A model generated the notes under the pieces. The model was not told the origin of the DNA and did no database searches. It saw only the letters and a list, made by a program, of their open reading frames with translations. Of a DNA stretch of 64,000 nt, positions 35,122 through 44,125 are shown one piece after another. The stretch covers positions 62,001 through 126,000 of the forward strand of contig NZ_SJEE01000005.1 of assembly GCF_006937785.1 (NCBI RefSeq), given 5' to 3'. Every line of letters starts with the position of its first letter. The stretch's first letter is position 1. Made by a program: the position numbers and the translations under genes. This stretch comes from Pseudanabaena sp. UWO311. Its GTDB lineage: Bacteria > Cyanobacteriota > Cyanobacteriia > Pseudanabaenales > Pseudanabaenaceae.

Positions 35122-38009
35122 AAAGTACCCGCTAATGCACCGACACAGCGATCGCAAATATGCGGATGCTCAGCAGACTCACCGATATGAGTGGAGTAGT
35201 TCCAGCAACGGGGACATTTTTCACCATCGGCATTGAGTACAGCAATTTGTAAGCCTGTCGATGCACCTGTGAATTGTAAATCGGTAGGTAGGTTATCAAC
35301 TATCTCTGCTTGCGAGACGATGAATAGATAGCGCAACTCATCGCCGCAGGATGCTAAATAACTGCGTTGACTATCATCGGATACGACTAGTAAGACCTTC
35401 GCTTCCAGAGGAGCGCCGATCGCTTTGCCGTTGCGGGCTAGTTCCAACACTTTATTTACTTCAGAACGGACTTCGCGGAGATATTCCCACTTGCCAGCTA
35501 GTTCGGGCTTGTACCATTCATCATGAGCTGTAAACCAACCTGCTTGAAAGACCGACTTTTGGGATACGGGATAGGGCAGATGTTGCCAGATATCTTCGGC
35601 GGTGTGGGAGAGAACTGGGGCGATCGCTTTAGTAATTGCTTCGAGGCAATACATCAGCACGGTTTGGCAACTGCGACGGCGGGGTGCATTGGGGGAACTA
35701 ATATAGAGGCGATCTTTGGCGATGTCTAAATAGAAGTTAGATAAATCCACCGTACAGAAGTTTTGGATGGTTTGAAAGAAGCGCGAGAATTGGAAGTTGT
35801 CGTAGGCTTCGGTGACATCTTTGGTGACTTCAGCGAGACGATGCAGGATATAGCGATCGCTTTCGGGTAATTGGTCGTAGGTCACGGTATCCTGAGCAGG
35901 GTCGAAATCAAAGAGATTACTTAATAAGAATCTCGCTGTATTCCGAATTTTGCGGGACATATCTGACATCTGCGCCAAGATCGTCTTCCCAATCTGGACA
36001 TCGCCTGTATAGTCAACACTTGCCGCCCAAAGACGGATTACATCCGCACCATAGGGTGGCTCTTTTTTCTGATCCTTACCACCATTAATCACAACTGTGG
36101 GATCGACAATATTACCGAGGGATTTGCTCATTTTCTGTCCCTTCTCATCTAGGGCAAAGCCATGCGTTAGCACTGTCTTGTAAGGCGCATAGCCGTTAGT
36201 TGCCACACTTGTCAGCAATGAAGATTGGAACCAGCCACGATGTTGATCAGAGCCTTCCAGATACATATCCGCAGGATAATTGACAGCATAGGGAACGAGT
36301 TTAGAGTCATGATTCTCGCCACCTAGCACCCCAGCCCAAGATGAGCCAGAGTCAAACCAGACATCCATTGTATCTGTGCCTTTACGATACTTATGTCCAT
36401 TGTTGCGATAGGCTTCAGGAAGTAGTTCTTCAACTTCTCTTTCCCACCAAACATCGGAGCCATATTCGCCAATCAGGGCTTGAATATGGGCAACTGTTTC
36501 TTCTGTCAACAAAGGTTCGTTGGTTTCTTCGTCATAAAATACAGGAATCGGCACGCCCCAAGTGCGTTGACGAGAAATGCACCAATCCGATCGCTCTTGT
36601 ACCATTGAGGTAATCCGATTTTCGCCGATCGCAGGAATCCATTTTACCTCTTTGATCGATCGCAAAGCATCTCCACGGAAACCATCGACAGATGCGAACC
36701 ATTGCTCGGTGGCTCTGACGATCACAGGCTTCTTGGTGCGCCAGTCGTAGGGATATTTGTGGTTATAGGCTTCTTCTTTAATGAGAGTTCCATTAGCAGT
36801 CAAGATTTCCACAACCTTGGTGTTGCCTTCCTTCAGAACACTCAAACCAACCAAGTCTTCGCCAGCATCAGCATTAAAAATACCGCGATCGTCTACTAGG
36901 GAAATCATTCCCAAATTATATTTTTTACCAACAATAAAGTCATCATGACCATGATTTGGCGCGGTATGCACTAAGCCTGTACCTGACTCGGCGGTGACAT
37001 GTTCGCCTAAGACAATCGGGCTAGGGCGATCAGCGATCGGATGTTTTGCGATCGCACCTTCAAGAACATCACCTTTGAAAGTGTATTTAACTTCTAAAGC
37101 TTGCTCAAAGGTTACCGCTAGTTTCTCTACTAGTTCAGTCGCGACGATGTAGTTTTTCTCGCCAGCCGAGACAATGCTGTAATCCAGGGATGGATTGGCA
37201 CTGATTCCCAAGTTAGCGGGAATTGTCCAAGGTGTTGTTGTCCAAATCACAGCATGGAGGTTTGGTAGATTTGCGATCGCCTTCAGCTTCTCGCTAGATT
37301 TGGTAACAGGGAAAGCGACATAGATACTGCGCGAAATATGGTTTTCGGGATATTCTAATTCGGCTTCGGCGAGAGCTGTATGTGAACTCGGCGACCAATA
37401 TACAGGTCGCAGTCCACGATAGATATAGCCTTTCAGTGCCATCTTCCCAAATACACTGATTTGCGCGGCTTCATATTCAGGCTTCAAAGTGTAATAAGCG
37501 TTTTCATAATCACCCCAAACTCCCAAACGCTTAAACATTGCCGCTTGTTCGCCAATTGTTTGCATGGCAAATTCTTTAGCCCGTTTTCGCAATTGCAGAG
37601 GGGTTAAATTAGCTCGTTCTTCTGCCTTGATATTTTGTAATACCTTAAGTTCGATTGGTAAGCCATGACAGTCCCAACCTAATACATAGCGAGCTTTACG
37701 TCCACGCAACAGTTGGTAGCGATTAATTATATCTTTTAAGGATTTGCCCAAAGCATGACCCATATGCAGTGTCCCATTGGCATATGGGGGGCCATCGTGG
37801 AGCGTAAAAATATCGCCTTGGTTGTTCTGGCTTAAGTTTTCGTAAATGCTTTGTTCCTGCCAAAACTTTTGAATCTCTGGCTCTTTGATAATTGCATTTG
37901 CCCGCATCGAAAAGTCTGTTTGCGGTAGGTTAACGGTGTCTTTGTATTCAGACTGTTCGAGGCTTTTTGGCGCAGGTTTCTCAGAGTTGGCTTTAGGAGC
38001 AGATGTCAT
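35118..38009 (-). CDS. ileS: Isoleucine-tRNA ligase
   Basis: Class I synthetase of 963 residues. The HIGH motif is GPPYANGTLHMGHAL, the KMSKS motif is GQKMSKSLGN, the editing domain has the expected TTPWTIPAN, and the C-terminal zinc finger is CPRCWNYSTHIGE...HICDRC. The N-terminal ~30 residues are a polar extension before TDFSMRANA. Bacterial-type architecture and length. REP blocks begin 113 bases upstream of its start. Confidence 0.97.
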   Translation of the reverse strand: MTSAPKANSEKPAPKSLEQSEYKDTVNLPQTDFSMRANAIIKEPEIQKFWQEQSIYENLSQNNQGDIFTLHDGPPYANGTLHMGHALGKSLKDIINRYQLLRGRKARYVLGWDCHGLPIELKVLQNIKAEERANLTPLQLRKRAKEFAMQTIGEQAAMFKRLGVWGDYENAYYTLKPEYEAAQISVFGKMALKGYIYRGLRPVYWSPSSHTALAEAELEYPENHISRSIYVAFPVTKSSEKLKAIANLPNLHAVIWTTTPWTIPANLGISANPSLDYSIVSAGEKNYIVATELVEKLAVTFEQALEVKYTFKGDVLEGAIAKHPIADRPSPIVLGEHVTAESGTGLVHTAPNHGHDDFIVGKKYNLGMISLVDDRGIFNADAGEDLVGLSVLKEGNTKVVEILTANGTLIKEEAYNHKYPYDWRTKKPVIVRATEQWFASVDGFRGDALRSIKEVKWIPAIGENRITSMVQERSDWCISRQRTWGVPIPVFYDEETNEPLLTEETVAHIQALIGEYGSDVWWEREVEELLPEAYRNNGHKYRKGTDTMDVWFDSGSSWAGVLGGENHDSKLVPYAVNYPADMYLEGSDQHRGWFQSSLLTSVATNGYAPYKTVLTHGFALDEKGQKMSKSLGNIVDPTVVINGGKDQKKEPPYGADVIRLWAASVDYTGDVQIGKTILAQMSDMSRKIRNTARFLLSNLFDFDPAQDTVTYDQLPESDRYILHRLAEVTKDVTEAYDNFQFSRFFQTIQNFCTVDLSNFYLDIAKDRLYISSPNAPRRRSCQTVLMYCLEAITKAIAPVLSHTAEDIWQHLPYPVSQKSVFQAGWFTAHDEWYKPELAGKWEYLREVRSEVNKVLELARNGKAIGAPLEAKVLLVVSDDSQRSYLASCGDELRYLFIVSQAEIVDNLPTDLQFTGASTGLQIAVLNADGEKCPRCWNYSTHIGESAEHPHICDRCVGALAGTF

Positions 38010-38122
38010 CGTTCTAGACTATGTCAGATTTTGCAAAGGTTTACACTTCATAATACTACAAACTAGTTTGTGAAAGAGTTGGCAACAACAAGGAAAAGGT
38101 AAAAAGAAAAAAGAAAAAATTT

Positions 38123-38590
38123 ATAGGGGTAGAGCATTAGCGCTACCATCTCGCAACTCGTCATTACAATCTTCGTTCACAAATGCTCTACCCTCTTTGC
38201 TGTAAACGATAATTTATTTCTACGGTTTGAGAGCGATCGGTTAATGTTGAAGATTTAGGGCGGGTTGAGATTTTGGGTGAATTGCGAAGGTTAAGGGCAG
38301 AGCATTACCGTATTCAGGCGATCGCAGAATTTATAAATTCTAGCGGTAATGCTCTGCCCCTACGTTTAAAATGGGAAAAAACAAATGTAGGGGTAGAGCA
38401 TTTGCGCCACCATCTCGCAACTCGCCACTACAATCTTTATTCGCAAATGCTCTACCCTCTTTGCTTTTACAGATAATTTATTCCTGCGGTTTGAGGGCGA
38501 TCGGTTAATGTGCGAGGTTTTGGGCAGAGCATTCCCGATTTAGATGGATCTGAGAATTTATAAATTGTGACGGGAATGCTCTGCCCCTAC
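38123..38590. repeat. REP block 1: long unit (241 bp) plus short unit (204 bp)
   Basis: Long unit 38123-38363 and short unit 38387-38590 are joined by 23 bp. Each unit has hairpin A (GTAGGGGTAGAGCATTTGCG with its complement; decayed in the first unit) and hairpin B (GGGCAGAGCATTCCCG with CGGGAATGCTCTGCCC). Unit ends are inverse copies of each other (GTAGGGG...CCCCTAC). The same arrangement recurs after the transposase at 39148-39614. Confidence 0.85.
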
Positions 38591-38631
38591 GAGAATGATG
38601 GGAATGATGGGGATAAAAACATTATTTCGAT

Positions 38632-39111
38632 TTATTCGGTATTACAATCTGTCCAATTAGCTGGATTATTTTTAATGTATTCTCGCAGATTTGTTAATTC
38701 CTGTTCAGACCTTACAATCCTTTCGTAATAGTTTCGCTGCCAAATTGATATGCCGTAGTTTTTGTTAATACGGTTGATTTTGCGAGAAGAAATGGATTTG
38801 AAATTTTGAATGATGTTGGCTAATGAGGCTTTTTCCTTTGATTCAGAAATTATGATAATTCCATGTAGATGATCGGGCATCAGAGTAAATCCATCAAGCT
38901 CTACGTTCGGAAAATGCTGAGGAATTTTTTGCCATAGTGCCGATACAATTTGACCAATCAAATTTATTTCCATTTTTCCGTTATCTATCTCTCCAAATAA
39001 ATGCTGTCTTTGATAGCAACAGATGGTTACAAAATAGATTCCTTCGTTTGTATAGTCATACCCTTGTAAACGGATAGATTGTCGATGATGAATTTCAGGG
39101 TTGTAAGACAT
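38632..39111 (-). CDS. REP-associated tyrosine transposase (RAYT, Y1/IS200-like)
   Basis: A 159-residue HUH-type single-strand endonuclease related to IS200/IS605 transposases, of the single-domain type that processes REP hairpins. IYFVTICCYQRQHLFG is the first strand, MPDHLHGIIII contains the HLH metal pair (residues 81-83), and IWQRNYYERIVRSEQEL holds the candidate catalytic tyrosines (128/129). The final YIKNNPANW is typical of the family. It is intact and lies between REP block 1 and block 2, both made of hairpins. I infer that it acts on those repeats. Confidence 0.88.
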   Translation of the reverse strand: MSYNPEIHHRQSIRLQGYDYTNEGIYFVTICCYQRQHLFGEIDNGKMEINLIGQIVSALWQKIPQHFPNVELDGFTLMPDHLHGIIIISESKEKASLANIIQNFKSISSRKINRINKNYGISIWQRNYYERIVRSEQELTNLREYIKNNPANWTDCNTE

Positions 39112-39147
39112 AAATCAGATCTGGCAAATATGGAAAATATGGCAAAT

Positions 39148-39614
39148 GTAGGGGTAGAGCATTTGCGCCAATATTTGTAAATTATCACCGAAATCTCTAT
39201 ACGCAAATGCTCTACCCTTTGCGCTGTAAACGATAATTTATTCCTGCGGTTTGGGGATTGTCGATGAATGTTGGAGATTTTGGGCAGGTTGAAATTTTTG
39301 GTGAATGTTAGAGGTTTTGGGTAGAGCATTCCCGATTTAAATGGATCTGAGAAAACACAAATTTCTGCGGGAATGCTCTGCCCCTACGTCTCTACAACAG
39401 GAAAATATCGGTAGGGGTAGAGCATTTGCGTCACTATCTCACAACTCTCTACTACAATCTTCATTCGCAAATGCTCTACCCTCTTTGCTTTTAAACATAA
39501 TTCATGACTGCGGTTTGGAGATTTTTGGTGAATGTACGAGGTTTAGGGCAGAGCATTCCCGAAGTAAAAGGATCTGCAAAATCATAAATTTCTGCGGGAA
39601 TGCTCTGCCCCTAC
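39148..39614. repeat. REP block 2: long unit (240 bp) plus short unit (204 bp)
   Basis: Long unit 39148-39387 and short unit 39411-39614 joined by 23 bp, in the same orientation and order as block 1. Hairpins A and B are present in each. The two blocks thus form ~467-bp direct repeats around the transposase gene. The rest to 39793 is unfeatured. Confidence 0.85.
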
Positions 39615-39793
39615 ATTTAATTTCTTTAATTGTTAAATCATCCGAAAAATTTGTAATGGCAAATTGTTACGATCCCAAGGTGGTTTGCCAGAAATTTTCG
39701 GAAAATGGTAGTGGTGATGGTGAGAAGGCTGGTGACAGGTAACGGATCTCGGGAAATCACATTATGTCGTAGGTAATTGTCAGTTCATAAATC

Positions 39794-42187
39794 TTAATAG
39801 AAGTGTGAAAGCTTGTCGGGTTTACATTTCACAAATCTTGATGCAAGAAAAGAGGTACTATCCCCATCCCACTCTCCCCCACCCGTAGGAAACCATGTTG
39901 GGAGATGTCCCTTCACACACATAAAATTATTCTTAAAAAATGGTTGAGGACGGGACACCCACTTACCATCGCTTTTCCATGCTGTGCAATCGCAAAATTT
40001 ATCCCATGTCTCAGAACTTGGATAACTAAAATCAAGCTTACCACCACATTCCTCATAAATTTGCTTCTGGACACTAAAGCCATAAAGTCCATTACTATGC
40101 TTTACCCATAGATTATCAATTGCCAATAACTCATCACAGGGGAAATCTTTTAAATCTTCCTCACTAAACCATTCCCCATCCTCTTTACCTACCGCCGTAA
40201 TCACCAAGCAATATGTTTCCTGATCCGCCTCATACCATTGCTTATTTTTGAGATGCTCTTCTAATTGCTGGTAGCGCGAATTGGTGACAGATTGCTTAAC
40301 GCCTTCTAATGCTTTCTGTTCGGCAATTGATAAATTTAAGCGCTTCTCAGACTGTTTATAGATGAGATAGGCGAGATCGTTATGATTTTGATTGAGAGCT
40401 TCTTGGATTAGTTTAGTAGGATTAACCAGTGCAGAATAAAACAAGATCAAATCCTTCCATGCACTGACACCCAAACATTTAAAAATTAACCTTTCTCCTT
40501 CTTCTTTTAAACGTACAATTTCTGCCGCCGCTAGAAATTCCTGAAAGCTCAAGTGAGAAAACTGATAGATATTTCCATCTCTCTTTACTAACAGTTCGCT
40601 CACCTGTTCCATTTGGGATAAAAACTCCCGAGCATCTACATCAGGGTCAATATTGGCTAAAGCTATTCTGATGTATTCCAATAAATCATATTGTGGAATT
40701 TGCTTAAATCCTTCACGATCCTCGCTATCTATAGCTAATTTGTCATCCATAAACATTTCTGCCGCCCCGAACATCATTTCCAATGCTACAAATTGCAATA
40801 CTTCCTGACGCTGACTAATGGAATTTAAAACTAAAGCAATTCCCCTAGCACTTGGTCGCCGCCCCAACTGCAACTCACAAATCTCTTGATATAGCTCTAC
40901 CTTACGCTGTGGCAACTCCGCCCCCATCTTATTGTCCCGATGAAATCGCGCCATCATATTCAGTAGCAAAACATTCCCCGCAATATCATTCAACTCTGGA
41001 CGCGCCTGAATCTGAACTAATAGAGACGCTGCTCTCTCCTTCGCCTTCGCCTCCACATCAGGAGTATTCCGTCCACCCCTCGCATAGCGCTCTTGGCAAA
41101 AATACCACTGCTCCACAAACTGCTTACGCTGTTCCTGATTAAAATCCTGAATCCAAAAACTCGCCGTTGGTTTCCGTGCTACATAGTCCTCTCGAAAAGC
41201 AGTCGGGCGGGAAGTCACAATAAAAACCGCCTCACGATATTTCTGCATCTCCGCACTCAGCCACTCACTCACCTTTGCTCTCTGCATAGGTGGAACTTCA
41301 TCAAAACCATCAAACATAACCAAAGCATCACCGCGCCGCAGCAAATTTAGCGCCCAATTTGGTGGAACCGTTTCTAATTCTTTAATCTTGGATAACCGCC
41401 CAATGTGAAAAGTGGTCAACAATTCAAGTAAATCTGGCGGATTCTCTTTGGTGATCTCTTTCCAGAATCCTGCTAGATAGAGCAGAAATGGCACAAACTT
41501 AGGAACCTTATATTTACGAAAGTCCCCCTTGTTATATTCACCAGTGCTGTAGATGTAAGTAAGATGCTTTAACAAAGTTGATTTGCCATAGCCACCCCAA
41601 GCCCTAATCGCTATCTGACGCAACCGATTATCCTGCTTTACCCGTTCCAGCAATTCCCAAATCTGCATCTGCGGACAATCTTCACCGCGATTTCTAAACT
41701 CATAACCCGCCACAATAGAATCAGAAGATAATTCCAAAGGCACAAACACCTCACGCAACAAAGGATTATTCACAGGCAAATTTTCATCTTCCCTCACCCC
41801 CACCGCATAATCTTCATGACAGTCCCACATCTGGCATTTAAGATATTTCTCTGTAAAACCAAGCGCTTGCCAATTTAACTTTTCGGTCAAAAATTGGTTA
41901 GCTTGATCTATGTTTTCAACAAAACCTTCAGCATCTTTTTTCCCACGCTCACCATAAATCTCACTTAATCGCTCTGTAAAATTTTTGCTATAGGCAGCCC
42001 ATACCCCCGATACCGCCGTAACTGGAAATAAAGCTAAAGCCGTTACCCATTCTTGTTTGAGTAAAAAAGACGCAAATGCAAAGCTCGATCCTCCTAAAGG
42101 CGACCATCGGGCAACGGCAGCAAGCGATCGCTGGACAAATCTCTTTTCAGGACTAGAATTAGGTTGCTTTTCTGGCTCTTGACTCAT
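39794..42187 (-). CDS. NACHT-type STAND NTPase fused to a GUN4 domain
   Basis: A 797-residue protein. Residues ~34-66 hold one or two membrane spans. The NTPase has Walker A AWGGYGKSTLLK (195-206), Walker B ALVMFDGFDEVP (288-299) and the sensor VTSRPTAF, as in NACHT proteins, followed by a helical bundle to ~620 (FSHLSFQEFLAAAEI is the typical winged/helical motif). The last ~150 residues match GUN4, a tetrapyrrole-binding domain: YQQLEEHLKNKQWYEADQET, DNLWVKHSNGLYGFSVQ and the aromatic region near PTWFPTGGG. GUN4 normally regulates magnesium chelatase. I infer a sensor NTPase, possibly of conflict or stress type, with GUN4 as ligand sensor. Confidence 0.85.
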   Translation of the reverse strand: MSQEPEKQPNSSPEKRFVQRSLAAVARWSPLGGSSFAFASFLLKQEWVTALALFPVTAVSGVWAAYSKNFTERLSEIYGERGKKDAEGFVENIDQANQFLTEKLNWQALGFTEKYLKCQMWDCHEDYAVGVREDENLPVNNPLLREVFVPLELSSDSIVAGYEFRNRGEDCPQMQIWELLERVKQDNRLRQIAIRAWGGYGKSTLLKHLTYIYSTGEYNKGDFRKYKVPKFVPFLLYLAGFWKEITKENPPDLLELLTTFHIGRLSKIKELETVPPNWALNLLRRGDALVMFDGFDEVPPMQRAKVSEWLSAEMQKYREAVFIVTSRPTAFREDYVARKPTASFWIQDFNQEQRKQFVEQWYFCQERYARGGRNTPDVEAKAKERAASLLVQIQARPELNDIAGNVLLLNMMARFHRDNKMGAELPQRKVELYQEICELQLGRRPSARGIALVLNSISQRQEVLQFVALEMMFGAAEMFMDDKLAIDSEDREGFKQIPQYDLLEYIRIALANIDPDVDAREFLSQMEQVSELLVKRDGNIYQFSHLSFQEFLAAAEIVRLKEEGERLIFKCLGVSAWKDLILFYSALVNPTKLIQEALNQNHNDLAYLIYKQSEKRLNLSIAEQKALEGVKQSVTNSRYQQLEEHLKNKQWYEADQETYCLVITAVGKEDGEWFSEEDLKDFPCDELLAIDNLWVKHSNGLYGFSVQKQIYEECGGKLDFSYPSSETWDKFCDCTAWKSDGKWVSRPQPFFKNNFMCVKGHLPTWFPTGGGEWDGDSTSFLASRFVKCKPDKLSHFY

Positions 42188-42239
42188 GGTGTTTGGGGCG
42201 ATCGCATTTCACGCATTATAAACCGATAAAATAAATTGG
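42181..42239. repeat. 59-bp direct repeat, left copy
   Basis: From the NACHT-GUN4 start codon region (GACTCATGG) through GCGATCGCATTTCACGCAT to ATAAACCGATAAAATA. It is 52/59 identical to 42917-42975; the two flank the DUF433/DUF5615 pair. Confidence 0.8.
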
Positions 42240-42282
42240 TATGATCGTTAAAATGCGATCGCTAGATATTAAGGAGTAAAAA

Positions 42283-42525
42283 ATGAAACCCAACACCTTA
42301 AATAAGGCAATTACCATCAATGCCGAAATTCAGCACGGTAAACCAGTACTCAAAGGAACAAGAATCCCCGTAGCAATTATCATTGGCTCCCTTGCAGGAG
42401 GAATGACCTATGAAGAAGTTATCCAAGAATATGCAGTTACACAGCAACAAATCCTTGCATCATTGGCATATTTTGCCGAACTCCTAAATCAGGAAACAAT
42501 CTATCCAATGGAGCAAGCTAGTTGA
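42283..42525 (+). CDS. DUF433 antitoxin
   Basis: An 80-residue DUF433-family protein, the probable antitoxin of the pair. KAITINAEIQHGKPVLKGTR and IPVAIIIGSLAGGMTYEEVIQEY are the family core (a short helix-turn-helix), ending with ILASLAYFAELLNQE. The stop codon overlaps the start of the next gene (TTGA), as is usual in toxin-antitoxin operons. Confidence 0.88.
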   Translation: MKPNTLNKAITINAEIQHGKPVLKGTRIPVAIIIGSLAGGMTYEEVIQEYAVTQQQILASLAYFAELLNQETIYPMEQAS

Positions 42526-42902
42526 AGGTAAGATTTCTGGTTGATGAGGATTGCCCATTGAGCTTAGAGAAGTTACTCAATAGCAGAGGTTATGACACCA
42601 TTCATGTGAAGACTTCTGGGTTGAGCGGCACAAAAGATCCTGAATTATTTATATTTGCTCAAGAACAACAGCGAATCATCATAAGCCGAGATCTTGGTTG
42701 GGCAAACATCAAAAACTATCCACCAAATTCCCATTGTGGCTTGATTATCTTACGATTTCCATTTGAAGCAATTGCGATGGAAATTCGCCAAGTAGTAGAA
42801 CAATTTATTGATCTTGTTAATATTTCAGAAATAGTTGGTGCAACTGTAATCGTAGACAAAAACAAATTTAGAATCAGAAAATCTGTCATTGCCGATGATT
42901 GA
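42522..42902 (+). CDS. DUF5615 PIN-like toxin
   Basis: A 126-residue PIN-like (Mut7-C/DUF5615) nuclease-fold protein, the presumed toxin. MKVRFLVDEDCPLSLEKLL contains the two first acidic residues, and IIISRDLGWANIK the next; GLIILRFPFEA is the central strand. The start is TTG, overlapping the antitoxin stop by four bases. PIN-like toxins are usually ribonucleases; activity here is inferred. Confidence 0.85.
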   Translation: MKVRFLVDEDCPLSLEKLLNSRGYDTIHVKTSGLSGTKDPELFIFAQEQQRIIISRDLGWANIKNYPPNSHCGLIILRFPFEAIAMEIRQVVEQFIDLVNISEIVGATVIVDKNKFRIRKSVIADD

Positions 42903-42916
42903 ACCCAAACTTTTTT

Positions 42917-42975
42917 GAGTCATGGTGTTTTCTGCGATCGCATTTCACGCATGATAAACCGATAAAATAGATCGG
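42917..42975. repeat. 59-bp direct repeat, right copy
   Basis: GAGTCATGG...GCGATCGCATTTCACGCATG...ACCGATAAAATAGATCGG. On the minus strand it preserves an ATG-ACT-CAA start like that of the NACHT-GUN4 gene, now leading into the toxin gene. Confidence 0.8.
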
Positions 42976-43105
42976 AAGGAAGTTTATCGTTATTTTCCGT
43001 AAACTAAGTTTCTCCAATCATTAGCGATCGCATATCGCCATATTTACAGCGCGATCTCTCAACTGAGTTCCATGTAACATGAGTAATAAATAAATCAGAA
43101 AAACT

Positions 43106-44125
43106 ATGATTATTGATTTTGCCTCTAGTTTGGCGGAGTATTTGACAAAGCAAAACTTACAGCACTTGATTTTGCATGTCACCAACAATTGTAATTTTCG
43201 TTGCGATCATTGCTTTATTGATTTCTCTCCCAAACGAGATATGGCACTTGCTCAGTATCAAGACTTAGCAAAGCAAGTAGGAAAACTTTTTTGGTTAGAT
43301 ATTGCAGGTGGTGAGCCTTTCTTAAGACTTGATCTTGCCGAAATAATTGCCGCTTTTGACTTCAAGGTTGTGCAAATTCCGTCTAATGGTTCGCTATGCG
43401 ATCGCATGGTAGATCAGCTTCAGAAACTAAAGCAACTTACCAAAGCCGAAATTACGATTTCGTTGAGCGTCGATGGACTAGAAGAAACCCACGATCGCAT
43501 TCGTCACCAGAAAGGAAGTTGGCAGCAGATATGGAAAACTTTGGAAGCTATCAAGGCACTAGGAGGAATCTCGGTCAAGATTAATTCTGTTTTAAATGCC
43601 GAGAATGCCCATGAAATCATTGACCTCATGAAGGTGGTGCGCCAATATGAGCCAGATTTCCATTCGATTATTCTATTGCGTGGTGATCCGATGAATCCAT
43701 CCCTAGGATTGCCAACTATGGCAGAATTACATAGACTAGCGCCAGCAATTTTTGAGATTTTAGAAACCTACGACTACGGCAGAAACAAAGTCGCTGCAAG
43801 AATTCTTCGCAACTATCATCGATATTTATGGAAGACTTCATTACAAACAATTGAGCGACAAACACAGGTGATTCCCTGCTTAGCAGGACTTGCGCATCAA
43901 GTTGTGTGGGGAGATGGCAGAGTATCTCCCTGCGAGATGCTAGATCCTGTGGGGAGTCTACAGACTCAGACCCTGAAGGAGATTACTAGTAGCCCAGCAT
44001 GGCAACAGCAGCTAGAGGATATCAAAGCCAAAAAATGCCACTGTACCCATAACTGCGCTATGTTCGATAGTATCTTTTTCAATCCTGCTAATTTCCCCCA
44101 TTTAGCTGTGGGTTCGACTGTATGA
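43106..44125 (+). CDS. Radical SAM/SPASM protein
   Basis: A 339-residue radical SAM enzyme. The 4Fe-4S motif is CNFRCDHC (CX3CX2C), followed by FWLDIAGGEPFLR (the GGEP strand), IPSNGSL and SLSVDGLEETHDRIR. Toward the C-terminus a SPASM-type cluster is formed by VIPCLAGLAHQVVWGDGRVSPCEML and CHCTHNCAMF. The product is not deducible. It overlaps a glycosyltransferase by ATGA, so the two probably modify the same molecule. Confidence 0.88.
   Translation: MIIDFASSLAEYLTKQNLQHLILHVTNNCNFRCDHCFIDFSPKRDMALAQYQDLAKQVGKLFWLDIAGGEPFLRLDLAEIIAAFDFKVVQIPSNGSLCDRMVDQLQKLKQLTKAEITISLSVDGLEETHDRIRHQKGSWQQIWKTLEAIKALGGISVKINSVLNAENAHEIIDLMKVVRQYEPDFHSIILLRGDPMNPSLGLPTMAELHRLAPAIFEILETYDYGRNKVAARILRNYHRYLWKTSLQTIERQTQVIPCLAGLAHQVVWGDGRVSPCEMLDPVGSLQTQTLKEITSSPAWQQQLEDIKAKKCHCTHNCAMFDSIFFNPANFPHLAVGSTV

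Noticed and set aside
38123-39614. Possible CRISPR array near RAYT
   Set aside because: Units are 200+ bp with internal hairpins, not short repeats with unique spacers; no cas genes in the window.
39341-39742. 133-codon plus-strand reading frame in REP block 2
   Set aside because: It is made of the repeat units themselves, with peptide repeats reflecting the hairpins; no protein family resemblance.
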